Assembly (NCBI GenBank): GCA_903910385.1
Contig: CAIVZM010000018.1
Location: 1 to 64,000, forward strand
Direction of reading: 5' to 3'
DNA from: an uncultured Armatimonadota bacterium
Lineage (GTDB): Bacteria > Armatimonadota > Armatimonadia > Armatimonadales > Armatimonadaceae
Length of the DNA: 64,000 bases
Translations under genes and position numbers: made by a program
The notes under the pieces: model-generated
Databases searched by the model: none
The model's input: the letters and a program-made list of their open reading frames with translations, nothing else
What the model was told of the DNA's origin: nothing
Shown: positions 16,149-25,523 of the stretch, in pieces
Position numbering within the stretch: position 1 is the stretch's first letter
Layout: each line of letters begins with the position of its first letter

Positions 16149-16955
16149 TTACCATCGAACGGAAAAATCGTAGTAATCGTCGCCCGGGTCTTTGTCAACG
16201 ACGCGGATGGTCAGGGTGTAGTTGTTCTGACTACCCGGTTGCGTCAGGACATAAACAGAGCCACGACCACGACGTTTATCGATACGGACGTTGATTTGCT
16301 GATACGGCAGGGGTTCGCCGACCTGATAGCGAACGTCCCAGGCGCCGCGTCCGTCGACTTTGCGCCACTGCACATCATCTCGCTGAATGCGGATATCGTT
16401 GGTTCCATCGACACGACCGGTCCACCGGATCGTACGACGACCGACACTATTGTCCCAACCGCCGCCGCCGCTCCAGTCTCCGCCGTTGTTATTGCCGCCA
16501 CCCCAGTTACCGCCGCTCCCGCCATTGCCGCCCCAGTTGCCGTTATTTCCGCCATTGCCGCCCCAGTTGCCACTGCCGCTGTTGTTATCCCAGCGAAGCG
16601 TGAAGCTGTAGCGTGAGGATCCTGCTTGCGGATCATGGATGCGAACGACAGCGGAGTATCCGTTGTTGCGGTTCGGACGCTCGATCAAATCGATAGAGCC
16701 GCGGCCGCTACGGCGATCCAGACGAACATTGACCTCACGAGCGGGCAAGGAGTCATCGAAGTCATAGTCGATATCACGAGGACGGTTCCCGGTGACATTA
16801 CGATAGTAAAGGCTACGACCGCGAATGACGATTTCCAGTTTATCGTCCACTTCGCCAGACCATGTCAAATTGTTGCTGTCCGCACGCACCGGCGCGGACG
16901 CCCCCGCCATAAGAGCCAGCAAAGCCAGAGCCAGTAGCAGAATCTGTTTATTCAT
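16149..16955 (-). CDS. Secreted two-domain protein with Gly/Asn/Trp linker
   Basis: About 268 residues from the ATG at 16953-16955, which follows GGGGAAGAGAGA. The signal peptide MNKQILLLALALLALMAG ends near VRA. Two homologous beta-rich domains (about 30-125 and 180-268) share TWSG/RWTGRVD, an LPAREVNVRLDRR/LPYQQINVRIDKR strand, RGRGS(I/V), and Y(S/D)F(T/S)(L/V)RW. They are joined by a roughly 50-residue linker made almost only of G, N, W and S in repeated GGN-type units. The repeat architecture suggests an extracellular binding or adhesive protein. No family name is recognised. It appears monocistronic. Confidence 0.6.
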   Translation of the reverse strand: MNKQILLLALALLALMAGASAPVRADSNNLTWSGEVDDKLEIVIRGRSLYYRNVTGNRPRDIDYDFDDSLPAREVNVRLDRRSGRGSIDLIERPNRNNGYSAVVRIHDPQAGSSRYSFTLRWDNNSGSGNWGGNGGNNGNWGGNGGSGGNWGGGNNNGGDWSGGGGWDNSVGRRTIRWTGRVDGTNDIRIQRDDVQWRKVDGRGAWDVRYQVGEPLPYQQINVRIDKRRGRGSVYVLTQPGSQNNYTLTIRVVDKDPGDDYYDFSVRW

Positions 16956-17261
16956 TCTCTCTTCCCCAATTTCCCAATATACTGATTTATAGACGCTCCG
17001 TATCGATATCACACACGATACGCTCGCATTCCTGTAACATTTAAACGGGACTCAAATGTTTTGACAAGGTTTCTGTTGTGTGAGTTTTCCGGCAGCGCCG
17101 TCAGCATCCGGAATGTAGCAAGGATTTCAAAATCTCTTCCGTACATTGAATCGCTACATTCTACGAAGTCATTATACGAGCGCTTTTTCTATCCTGTTAA
17201 ATAAGAAAACAGAACCTTGAACTTTCTTTCTCGCCTCTCTGGTACAATTAATATACTTATT
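16956..17261. other. Divergent intergenic region with an inverted repeat
   Basis: About 306 bases between divergent genes. GAATGTAGC (17111-17119) and GCTACATTC (17153-17161) form a perfect 9-bp inverted repeat, a candidate regulator site or hairpin. A TACAAT box at 17243-17248 lies 13 nt upstream of the ATG of the nuclease-helicase gene. No small gene is seen. Confidence 0.55.
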
Positions 17262-20200
17262 ATGGAAACGCTATTTGACTTGCCGGACGATCATCCTACC
17301 CCTCCTCTAAAAAATATTCGTAAAGACAAGAAGCCCGAAAGAACGGAAAGTACGCCGCATTCTGAAGCGCCCCTCCCCACAGGCGAACGGATTCTCGCAC
17401 CAACAGACGTTTCTCAGTATATCGGTTTAGACCGATGCGAAAGATTTTTACGCTTTCGATTGCATGAAAAGGCGTTTGATCGTCAATTTCTCAAGGATTT
17501 AGATGTTGTCGGTCAGGAAATTCCGCCGCTTATGGGGCGCATGGGACGCGACTTTGAAAAGTCCATCTGGAAAGAACTTTGCGAACTCAGCGTCAAACGC
17601 GGCTCTGAGGTATGGGACTGCGTGGGCGCCGCTTCGCAGGAAATCCGGTCGCGGCATCCGGATAATGAAGAACTCATCGCCCGATTGCGGGAACTTAGTC
17701 CCGGTAAGCGTCTGCTGATCTATCAACCGCGTCTGGAAGCGAAACGAGGGGCGTGGACATTACGCGGAGACGCAGACATTCTCATCGCCGCCAAATCGCC
17801 CGAAAATAAAATCTCTCTCGGTATCGCGGATATCAAAAGCTCCGTTCGTCCCAAAGTGGATCAACGTTTACAGGTGGCGTTCTACCGAGCCATGCTCATG
17901 GAAATCCTTACGGACGCTGGATTCGAGGATTTTGAACTACCGATGGGCATCCTGTATCGAGGCCCGATCGATTTCACGGGACTCAGCGAAGAGGAAAAGA
18001 CGAAATTCCATCAGGACAGGGAAACTGCGCGACAATGTTTCGGTCTGCGTAAACAGGGTTTTTTCGAGTTTGTCCAGGACGCCGCGCACTACGATGCGGA
18101 AGTGAAGGAACTGGTCACCGACCCGGATTCCGCCTGTGAGAAGATCGCCACGCAGAATTTCAATGATCTGTTTTTTTCCCTTGGGACAAAGTGCGATTCC
18201 TGCCTGTACCAGCAATATTGCTTTAAAAACGCCCACCAGACCAAAGACTTATCCCTGATTCCTCATCTGACGCCGCGTGACAAGAAAGCCTTATTGACTG
18301 CAGGCGTGAAAACCGTGCCGCAACTGGCAACGCTGAAGGATTACTCGCAGGAAACCGGGTTGACATCTCGAGCCGATACACAGGAAACAGTACGAAAATT
18401 AGCGGCTTCCGGCATCGGGGCGCGGTTGGACGAATTGATCCTGCGCGCACGCCGCACACATATCGTCAATTTACCGACACCGCTCAACCTTCCCACCCGA
18501 GGGCATACCTCTCTGCCTCATACCTCCGACACTCATAACCCCAATCTGGTGACCATTTATCTGGATGCGCAGACCGACTATATAAATGGGCGCGTTTATC
18601 TGGTCGGCGCAAAAATAGTGGCTCATGAATACGGGCAGGCGCGACGCGAGCATAGAATCGTCCATATTACCGATGGGCCGCCGGAATCCATCGCACAGGA
18701 AGCCGCCCTGCTACGCGACCTCATCCGGGATATCTGGCAGGCGCTTGCGACGCTTGCGTTCCCGGATGCCGCCGGACAACGACGCGCCCCGATCCACCTG
18801 ATCTTCTGGAATGGTCATGGCGAATCGGCATTGATGAACGCTCTGATACGCCATCTGGACGATTTGCGAGAAGCCGCGCCGCTGTATGAATTCCTTGCGC
18901 AACGAGCCGCATTCGATTCGCCGGTGATCACCTACCTCGATCAGGAAGTGCGGGAGCGTCGCAATTATCAGTTCCTGTGCCAATCCCTGCAGGCGGTTTC
19001 CCGATTCCATAAATTCGAGTGGGGCAACGGCCCGGACGGCGTCCCCCTGCGCCGAACTTTCCGTGAACGCCTTTTCGACGATTGGGAAAAACTGCCGACT
19101 CAGGATGACGAAGGGAACCTCACGGAGGAATGGATCGCTTTGCGCTCACGCTTCCGCTCTCAAATCCCTCTGGAATACGCTTATGCCGCCTGGGAGCAAC
19201 TGGAGCCTCCGCAAAAGGGAAAACCAGACCCACTCAAGGGGTACCGAAATGTCACCGTAGAACATTTACGCGCTTTCCAGAAGCGACGCATGGAGGCGAT
19301 GCAACATATCGCCGTCTCCTTCGAGGGGAACCGCGATACGGAAAAGACCTCGTTCGACCTTCCCGAACTGGCGGCATTCGCCCAACCGACCGCGCATTAT
19401 GCGGAAGCCTTACGCGAATTCCTGCTGGTCGAACGCCATGAAGCGTTATCCGAATGGAAATCCGTCCGCAATCTTCCGGCGGAACGTCGCGCTTTGCAGG
19501 GCGAGACGGTACTGGTTCGCTATCTGGAATCAGATCAATTCCCTGAAGTTATCGAACGGAATCAGGAAAATCTCGTTCGCCATGCCCTGCATCAGCAGTA
19601 TGAGGCGGAATTCCGCGCCGAAAACCCGCACGCGAAGAAGGTGAGCCTTTCCAAAGAACAGAAAGCGGAAACCGCCTGCTCCTATGAGGACCTGACATTC
19701 CGTCTACGGATGACGCAAGAAGGAACGGACGCCGATCTGGATACTCTGGTCAGCATGGCGAACTTCGAAGCTGGAAAGCGCTTTATTCTGAACCCTCGCT
19801 GGATATTCGATACACGATTGCCTGTCACGCAACGAAAGCCGCTGAACCCGACGCCGAAATCTATGTTATGGAACTCGATGCTCGTCGAGTTGAAAAAACT
19901 GGAGATCCAACGAGATGCACAGGGACACGCTACGGAAGCGTTTGCGGAAATCGCTATCGTCTCCGCTGGCGGCTTGAACGACGGCTTTACCTACCGTCCC
20001 AGATTATTTCCTTTCCAGATAGGAGAATTGTACACTCTCGATCACGACCCCAACGACTGGCATACCTATCAACAATATAAATTATGCGAGGAACTGTGCC
20101 AGCAGGAAGAAGCGGGAACCCCGGAAACCCATACTCTGTACAGTCATCTCGCCCGAAAGGAAGCCGTATGGGAAACCAATTGGCCCGAAGACGCTGTTCA

Positions 20201-21692
20201 GGGACAGCGACGTTTCTATGACGGTCTGCAAGCCTTCGACGCGCAGGGGATGTTCCACAGTTTCGAAGCGAGCAAAGAAGAGTACATCGCGCATCATGGC
20301 GGTGACTCTGTCCTGCTGGTTCAGGGGCCGCCGGGAACCGGGAAATCGTATACCTCCGCCTTCGCTCTGCTGGCGCGGGTTCAGGGAGCCCTGGCTGCGA
20401 ATATCCCGTTGCGCGTCTTCCTTTCCTGTAAGACTCATTCCGCCACCGATGTTTTGATTGAAGCGGTCGCGGATGCGAAGACCGAACTGGAAACGCTCCG
20501 CAAGAAAAACCCCGAACTCTGGGCGCAGCACTTCAATCCGGGCTTGCTGACGTTGCCGCTTTACCGCTATAACGGGAAGGATTCGTCTCCTCCCGGCATT
20601 TTTGAGATTGCGGAAAAGCAGGAGAGCCGGATGGTCGCTGAGGACTATTTCGTCGTTGCGGCGACGCCGGGAGGAATCCGAAAAGTAGCAGTCGCCGTTG
20701 CGGGAAAGGAAATGTTGGGCTCTAACCTTTGCGACCTGCTCATGATAGATGAAGCTTCCCAGATTTCCGTGCCGGAAGCCCTGATGGCGTCCCTGCCCCT
20801 GACGGAAAACGGACGAATAATCGTCGTCGGCGACCCGCGACAGATGCCGCCGATAGTCCGTCATGAGTGGGTGGATGAAAAGCGGTTGACGCTCAAGCAG
20901 TTCGGGGCGCACCGCTCGCTTTTTGAAACGCTCGAGGCGCTCAATCCGCCGAAAATCTCTTTTGAAGAGAGCTTCCGCCTGCATCAGACCATGGCGAAGT
21001 TCCTTTGCGATGAGATCTATATCCGTGATGGGATCAACTATCACTCGAACAAGATTAATACCCTGCCAGACTTGACTCATGAAGATGAATATGTCGCCGC
21101 CGTCCTCGATTCCGCGCATCCGCTGATTGTGATTATCCATGGAGAGGAGAGCAGTCAGAAGCAAAATCCCTTTGAGCAAAGACTGATCGCCCCGATCCTG
21201 CATACGCTGGCGGACGCTCAAGCCTACGGGTTAAAGGCGGATAAAGGCTTTGGCGTCGTCGTTCCGCATCGGGCGCAACGCATCGCCTTACGACAGGCGT
21301 TTCCGGAACTTTCCCTGCTGGACAGCGAGGGCAATATTGTGGCTGACGCCGTGGACACGGTAGAACGTTATCAGGGAGGTGAGCGGGATGTGATTCTGGT
21401 ATCTGCGACGGAAAGCGACCCAGAATACCTGCGAGCGTCCGCAGGATTTCTGCTGGATCCGCGTCGTTTGAATGTGGCTCTGTCCCGCGCCAAAAAGAAG
21501 ATGATCCTGATCGCTTCGCGCTCGGTCTTCTCCTTTTTTAGTTCGGACGAAGAACTGTACGAAAACTCGCTGATCTGGAAGAACCTGCTCCGTCGCTCCT
21601 GTACCGTTCTCTTATGGGAGGGAATTGTAGAGAATATTCCGGTTCGCGTCTGGGGCGCTCCCTCACAGAAGTCGAATGTCAAAAGTCATTGA
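17262..21692 (+). CDS. Giant RecB-like nuclease / RNase H-like / SF1 helicase fusion
   Basis: About 1476 residues. The N-terminus (about 35-330) is a TM0106-type RecB-like PD-(D/E)xK nuclease: RGDADILIA, then LGIADIKSS (DxK) and QVAFYRAML, with a Cys set (one at DRCERF, three in CDSCLYQQYC) as in iron-sulfur AddB/Cas4-type nucleases. A helix-hairpin (LTPRDKKALLTAGVKTVPQL) follows. About 430-600 resembles the RNase H-like domain of this family (YLDAQTDYINGRVYLVGAKI). The C-terminus is an SF1 helicase: Walker A QGPPGTGKS near residue 1015, Walker B MIDEAS, GDPRQMPP, EESFRL, VDTVERYQGGERD and LNVALSRAK. It probably unwinds and cuts DNA in repair or in defence; nothing adjacent decides which. The ATG at 17262 is preferred to an upstream TTG because the TACAAT box (17243-17248) lies between them. 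Confidence 0.8.
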   Translation: METLFDLPDDHPTPPLKNIRKDKKPERTESTPHSEAPLPTGERILAPTDVSQYIGLDRCERFLRFRLHEKAFDRQFLKDLDVVGQEIPPLMGRMGRDFEKSIWKELCELSVKRGSEVWDCVGAASQEIRSRHPDNEELIARLRELSPGKRLLIYQPRLEAKRGAWTLRGDADILIAAKSPENKISLGIADIKSSVRPKVDQRLQVAFYRAMLMEILTDAGFEDFELPMGILYRGPIDFTGLSEEEKTKFHQDRETARQCFGLRKQGFFEFVQDAAHYDAEVKELVTDPDSACEKIATQNFNDLFFSLGTKCDSCLYQQYCFKNAHQTKDLSLIPHLTPRDKKALLTAGVKTVPQLATLKDYSQETGLTSRADTQETVRKLAASGIGARLDELILRARRTHIVNLPTPLNLPTRGHTSLPHTSDTHNPNLVTIYLDAQTDYINGRVYLVGAKIVAHEYGQARREHRIVHITDGPPESIAQEAALLRDLIRDIWQALATLAFPDAAGQRRAPIHLIFWNGHGESALMNALIRHLDDLREAAPLYEFLAQRAAFDSPVITYLDQEVRERRNYQFLCQSLQAVSRFHKFEWGNGPDGVPLRRTFRERLFDDWEKLPTQDDEGNLTEEWIALRSRFRSQIPLEYAYAAWEQLEPPQKGKPDPLKGYRNVTVEHLRAFQKRRMEAMQHIAVSFEGNRDTEKTSFDLPELAAFAQPTAHYAEALREFLLVERHEALSEWKSVRNLPAERRALQGETVLVRYLESDQFPEVIERNQENLVRHALHQQYEAEFRAENPHAKKVSLSKEQKAETACSYEDLTFRLRMTQEGTDADLDTLVSMANFEAGKRFILNPRWIFDTRLPVTQRKPLNPTPKSMLWNSMLVELKKLEIQRDAQGHATEAFAEIAIVSAGGLNDGFTYRPRLFPFQIGELYTLDHDPNDWHTYQQYKLCEELCQQEEAGTPETHTLYSHLARKEAVWETNWPEDAVQGQRRFYDGLQAFDAQGMFHSFEASKEEYIAHHGGDSVLLVQGPPGTGKSYTSAFALLARVQGALAANIPLRVFLSCKTHSATDVLIEAVADAKTELETLRKKNPELWAQHFNPGLLTLPLYRYNGKDSSPPGIFEIAEKQESRMVAEDYFVVAATPGGIRKVAVAVAGKEMLGSNLCDLLMIDEASQISVPEALMASLPLTENGRIIVVGDPRQMPPIVRHEWVDEKRLTLKQFGAHRSLFETLEALNPPKISFEESFRLHQTMAKFLCDEIYIRDGINYHSNKINTLPDLTHEDEYVAAVLDSAHPLIVIIHGEESSQKQNPFEQRLIAPILHTLADAQAYGLKADKGFGVVVPHRAQRIALRQAFPELSLLDSEGNIVADAVDTVERYQGGERDVILVSATESDPEYLRASAGFLLDPRRLNVALSRAKKKMILIASRSVFSFFSSDEELYENSLIWKNLLRRSCTVLLWEGIVENIPVRVWGAPSQKSNVKSH

Positions 21693-21958
21693 GTGCGCTC
21701 CGCCCCGGTCGGATATGGACGGCGCAGACGGTTAAGAGCGAATTGCACTCAGTATCGGATCGTGACCGCAGTGAACGACAACAAAGTCAGACGGACAAGA
21801 TATACGACGTCCAATAGTAATAGTGAAAGCGCGACGCGGCGTCTTCATGGTATTCGATGACAAAAGGAGAATCTAATCGGCACGTCATGAAAGATGCCAA
21901 TGTTCACCTCTTATCCCCTAGCGATGAACGCCCGGTTCCTGCTCTGTCCGTTTCGCGC

Positions 21959-23317
21959 TTACTCGCGGCGCAGGAAGTCGATTGTCGTTGCAAATAGCGC
22001 GGCATTGGCGAAAGCCCAGAAAGTCTCCGGCAAGTAGGTGACATTACCGACGGCGTTGTAGACCACATGATAAAGCGGAATGTGCGCGATCAGACCGTAC
22101 GCAAAAAGGAAGACGGCATCCCGGGGACGGTTCCAGACAACAAAAAAGAGGAGAGCAATCGTCACCATTCCGGCGAACAACATGATAAAGGGACCGGGAT
22201 CAAAGAGAAAAAGCGTATACTGCATCAGATAATTCAGCAGGTAGGCGCCTCCAATGCCGACAATCCATCGCCCCGCAACGCTTTGCTGAAACAGATAGAG
22301 CCACCAAACGACAAACCCTGCGACGGCGGCAATAACGGAAACGCCATAGAATGGATTGATAGGGGCGGGGACAAGATACTTGACCATCGCCTCCATCCAT
22401 TTTTGCAGCGTAAACGTCGAGGCGTTCGAGCGCCCCTGGACTCCCTGCCCCGGCATAAACCCCATGCCATTCAAGCAGTGGAGACGCCATGCAAAGAAGC
22501 CGACCAGAATCGCGCCCACAAGCAGGAGAAGGACAAAACGTTCGCCCCGGTTGAGTTTCGGATGATGCAGTATCAGCAAACCCGCCAGAAGGGGAATCGT
22601 CAGCGCAATTTCCTTTGAGCCCATTGCCAGAACCATCAGGCCGATGGTAACCGGCATCAGGATTGCATAGCGGCGCGTATCAAGCCCCCGTTGTAGAACA
22701 AGAAGCGCCCCGATACCAAAAAAGCCCGCCAGAATATCCGTCATGGCGGGAGTCCATTCCAGAGCGTCCGCCATCTGATGGCGCATGCCCCATAACAGGG
22801 CTGCCCCCAACGCCGCGAGAGGTGGCCCGAAGACGCGCCGCAAAAGGCAGGCGATCATCGCTACGCTCGCCGCATGAAGCGCGACTGCCAGCGCTTGATA
22901 GGGCGCCGAATTCTCGCCAAACGCCCGGTACAACCCATACCAGATGATGCTGGTCACCGGGCGATAGTAGACAAATAACTCCTTGCCGATCCAGGGGCCG
23001 TTTAACCAATCCTGTGCGGCGTTCCACCCTCGGGGCAACGCCGCTTTTGCGGCAGGAAGGATATAAATCATGTCGTTGCCGCCCCGATACCAGTTGCCGC
23101 CGATAATGGGGGCATAGTACAGGAAAATAAGCGCGACAAGCCCGATCAGCAATCCGCACCAGAGCCAGAATCGTTCCGTCAAAAGAGCATCAGCGACGAT
23201 AAGCGCCTTCCCGACACGATCTGTTAATGTCGTCGCTCGTCCTGCCAGATCGAGCGCTCGCCACGTCGCGATCAGATCATCGCGCCATTGCGCTCCCAAT
23301 TTTCGGAGTTCTTCCAT
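21959..23317 (-). CDS. Polytopic membrane protein, GT39/ArnT-like
   Basis: A 452-residue integral membrane protein with a cytoplasmic amphipathic N-terminus (about 50 residues) and roughly ten transmembrane segments. The first extracytoplasmic loop, after FLYYAPIIGGNWYRGGNDM, followed by FVYYRPVTSIIWYGLYRAFG, matches bacterial membrane glycosyltransferase-like (GT-C) proteins with a TM bundle. The catalytic DE-type motif is not clear, so activity is uncertain. A TACTAT box (23324-23329) ends exactly 7 nt before the ATG, indicating a leaderless message. The gene is divergent from bioY. Confidence 0.55.
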   Translation of the reverse strand: MEELRKLGAQWRDDLIATWRALDLAGRATTLTDRVGKALIVADALLTERFWLWCGLLIGLVALIFLYYAPIIGGNWYRGGNDMIYILPAAKAALPRGWNAAQDWLNGPWIGKELFVYYRPVTSIIWYGLYRAFGENSAPYQALAVALHAASVAMIACLLRRVFGPPLAALGAALLWGMRHQMADALEWTPAMTDILAGFFGIGALLVLQRGLDTRRYAILMPVTIGLMVLAMGSKEIALTIPLLAGLLILHHPKLNRGERFVLLLLVGAILVGFFAWRLHCLNGMGFMPGQGVQGRSNASTFTLQKWMEAMVKYLVPAPINPFYGVSVIAAVAGFVVWWLYLFQQSVAGRWIVGIGGAYLLNYLMQYTLFLFDPGPFIMLFAGMVTIALLFFVVWNRPRDAVFLFAYGLIAHIPLYHVVYNAVGNVTYLPETFWAFANAALFATTIDFLRRE

Positions 23318-23323
23318 CCCGGC

Positions 23324-23395
23324 ATAGTATTCGTCACCCGGCGTCTAAATGCCTTGAATTCCGCAAGCCTCGATAATGGTCGATTATGGTACAAT
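23324..23395. promoter_or_regulatory. Back-to-back leaderless -10 boxes
   Basis: On the minus strand TACTAT (23324-23329) places the start on the ATG of the membrane-protein gene. On the plus strand TACAAT (23390-23395) places it on the GTG of bioY (23402). No consensus -35 is seen for either. Confidence 0.5.
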
Positions 23396-23401
23396 CGCCG
23401 C

Positions 23402-24037
23402 GTGAACCATACCGCTATCGCTTCCGACGGGCCTCTCGCCCGCCCCATCGCACATCCCTTGCTGGCTGATGTCGTTTTTTCTTCCCGAACCGCCGGGCGC
23501 CCTCGTGTCGTAACGGACGCCCTGCTGATCGTCGGCGCGTCGTTGCTCATGGCGGCCTGCGCACGTATCGTCATTCCCTTACCTTTCACGCCCGCGCCGG
23601 TGACCGGACAGACTTTCGCGGTGTTATTGACCGGAGTTGTTCTGGGAATGCGGCGCGGCTTTCTCGCAACCCTGCTTTATCTGATGGAAGGGGCGGTCGG
23701 CCTGCCGTTTTTTGCCAGCGGAGCTTCCGGCATTGCGCCCTTTTTCGGCCCGACTGTAGGCTACCTCGTCGCTTTCCCCTTTGCCGCCGCCCTGACCGGG
23801 TTTCTTTCCGAACGCGGCTTTGACCGTCGCCCGCTTACCGCCGCACTGGCGATGTTTGCCGGCAGTCTTCTGATTCTGGTTGTCGGCAGTCTGTGCCTTT
23901 CACTTTTTGTCGGCGGTATCGCAAAAGGTTTCCTGCTCGGAATGCTTCCGTTTGTGCCGGGCGATCTGATCAAGACGGCGCTTGCCACGATTGCGCTTCC
24001 TTCCTGCTGGCATTATTTACAACGCCTCGAAAAGTGA
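23402..24037 (+). CDS. bioY: BioY biotin transporter S component
   Basis: About 211 residues from GTG 23402. It is the substrate-binding integral membrane component of an ECF biotin transporter, with six predicted helices and the family landmarks IPLPFTPAPVTGQTFAVLL, LGMRRGFLATLLYLMEGAVG, GLPFFASG and PTVGYLVAFPFAAAL, and a late GDLIK. It can work alone or with a shared EcfAT module, which is not present here. The N-terminus carries about 25 extra residues before the first helix. A plus-strand TACAAT box lies 7 nt before the GTG. An ABC ATPase follows 140 nt downstream but is of the sugar-importer type, not EcfA. Confidence 0.92.
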   Translation: MNHTAIASDGPLARPIAHPLLADVVFSSRTAGRPRVVTDALLIVGASLLMAACARIVIPLPFTPAPVTGQTFAVLLTGVVLGMRRGFLATLLYLMEGAVGLPFFASGASGIAPFFGPTVGYLVAFPFAAALTGFLSERGFDRRPLTAALAMFAGSLLILVVGSLCLSLFVGGIAKGFLLGMLPFVPGDLIKTALATIALPSCWHYLQRLEK

Positions 24038-24178
24038 GCGATCCGGCTTTCTGAAATCGAAAATGGCGACCTTCAGGACAACGCAATCTCCAATCGACCA
24101 TAGACAGACCATATATAGTCGGGACAAATAGCCGATTTAGCAGGAACGGGGGGGAGTGGCGGCGAATCTGCCGGGGAT

Positions 24179-25297
24179 ATGGCAAGCGTTAGCGTTAAAC
24201 AGTTGGTCAAGCGTTTTGACCAGAATATAGCAGTCAATCATCTCGATCTCGATGTTCGGGATGGCGAGTTTATGGTCTTTCTGGGGCCGTCCGGGTGCGG
24301 CAAGACGACTACTCTGCGGTGCATCTCCGGTCTGGAAATCCCGGACGATGGCGAAATTCGTATCGGGGACGAGATCGTTACGAAGAAAGAGCCTGCAGAG
24401 CGAGATATCGCCTTTGTTTTCCAGTCCTTTTCCCTGTACCCGCACATGACCGTTCGCGAGATTTTAGCGTTCCCACTTCGCGCCGTGCGAACGCCGGAGT
24501 CGGAAATCACGCAACGAGTCGCTGAGGCGGCGAAGACCCTTCATATTGAAAAGTTGCTGGATCGCAAGCCCGGTAAACTGTCCGGCGGTGAGATGCAACG
24601 TGTCGCCATCGGCCGTGCTATCGTCCGTCGCCCTAAAGTCTTCCTGATGGATGAACCGCTATCGGCGCTGGACGCGAAACTACGGACAGAAATGCGCGCC
24701 GAAATCAAGCGCCTCCAGACCGATCTGGGTCAGACCACTATCTATGTGACGCACGACCAGTTAGAAGCTATGAGCATGGGCGATAAAATCGCGATCATGT
24801 ACGGCGGCCTTCTGCAGCAAATCGGAACCCCGACCGAAGTCTACGATTATCCTAAAAACCTCTTTGTCGCCGGGTTTATCGGTTCGCCTTCGATGAACTT
24901 CCTGCCTTGCCGCCGGGATGCCAACGGTCTGGTGGTTACCGGGATCGAGGGAGCGTCCGAAGTCGCTATCGCCCTTTCGCCCGATGCCGGAGATCGATTC
25001 CGTAACGCCCCGCAGGGGACGGAACTCGTCCTCGGCGTTCGCCCGGAAGACGTTCTCCTCGCACACGAATCGAAAGCGGGTTTCCAACCCGCTGAGGTTT
25101 ATGTGGTCGAACCGCTTGGTTCGGAAAAGATCATCAACCTGCGTATCGCGGGTCATATCGTCAAGGCGCGCACGCCACCGACCTTCGCCGCTCGCGCCGG
25201 GGAAACTCTGTTCATGCAAATCGACCAGACCCGGTCGCACCTCTTCGATGCGCGTAGCGGCGATTCCCAAACCCGTCACGGATTGGGGGGTAATTGA
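24179..25297 (+). CDS. Sugar-type ABC transporter ATP-binding protein (MalK/MsmX-like)
   Basis: A 372-residue CUT1-family ATPase. Walker A GPSGCGKTT (about residue 39-47), Q-loop FVFQSFSLYPHMTV, signature LSGGEMQRVAIGRA, Walker B VFLMDEPLSALDAKL and H-loop YVTHDQLEAMSMG are complete. The C-terminal 130 residues form the TOBE/OB regulatory domain (ELVLGVRPEDVLLAH). It energises uptake of oligosaccharides or glycerol-phosphate type solutes. No permease or binding protein is adjacent, so like MsmX it may serve several importers. Its TGA is directly followed by the ATG of a 58-codon membrane-protein gene, suggesting coupling. Confidence 0.9.
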   Translation: MASVSVKQLVKRFDQNIAVNHLDLDVRDGEFMVFLGPSGCGKTTTLRCISGLEIPDDGEIRIGDEIVTKKEPAERDIAFVFQSFSLYPHMTVREILAFPLRAVRTPESEITQRVAEAAKTLHIEKLLDRKPGKLSGGEMQRVAIGRAIVRRPKVFLMDEPLSALDAKLRTEMRAEIKRLQTDLGQTTIYVTHDQLEAMSMGDKIAIMYGGLLQQIGTPTEVYDYPKNLFVAGFIGSPSMNFLPCRRDANGLVVTGIEGASEVAIALSPDAGDRFRNAPQGTELVLGVRPEDVLLAHESKAGFQPAEVYVVEPLGSEKIINLRIAGHIVKARTPPTFAARAGETLFMQIDQTRSHLFDARSGDSQTRHGLGGN

Positions 25298-25474
25298 ATG
25301 TTGCAGGGAAGATTCGCACAGATTGCCGAGTTCTCCTCAGTCGTCCTGTTGCTGGTCGGCATCGTCGCCTTGTGTCAACCGTTTTCCTTTGCAGTCTTTC
25401 AATACGGCTTTGGCATTTTGCTAACCGGTTGGATCGGCCTGACCATCTTTTCCCACCGTAAACCTGCCCGATAA
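25298..25474 (+). CDS. 58-residue double-spanning membrane mini-protein
   Basis: A short frame beginning one base after the ABC ATPase stop and ending in RKPAR. It is mostly two hydrophobic segments (FSSVVLLLVGIVALCQPF and YGFGILLTGWIGLTIF) with a basic C-terminus. A G-rich run lies 8 nt before the ATG. The tight coupling suggests a small accessory subunit of the operon, but no family is recognised. Confidence 0.6.
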   Translation: MLQGRFAQIAEFSSVVLLLVGIVALCQPFSFAVFQYGFGILLTGWIGLTIFSHRKPAR

Positions 25475-25523
25475 TCGTTACCGACGAGAAAGCGGAAAGA
25501 GCTAAAAACGAAAGAGAAAAATC

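Noticed and set aside
20082-21221. A 379-codon antisense frame inside the nuclease-helicase gene
   Set aside because: It lies opposite conserved helicase motifs and is a composition-driven shadow.
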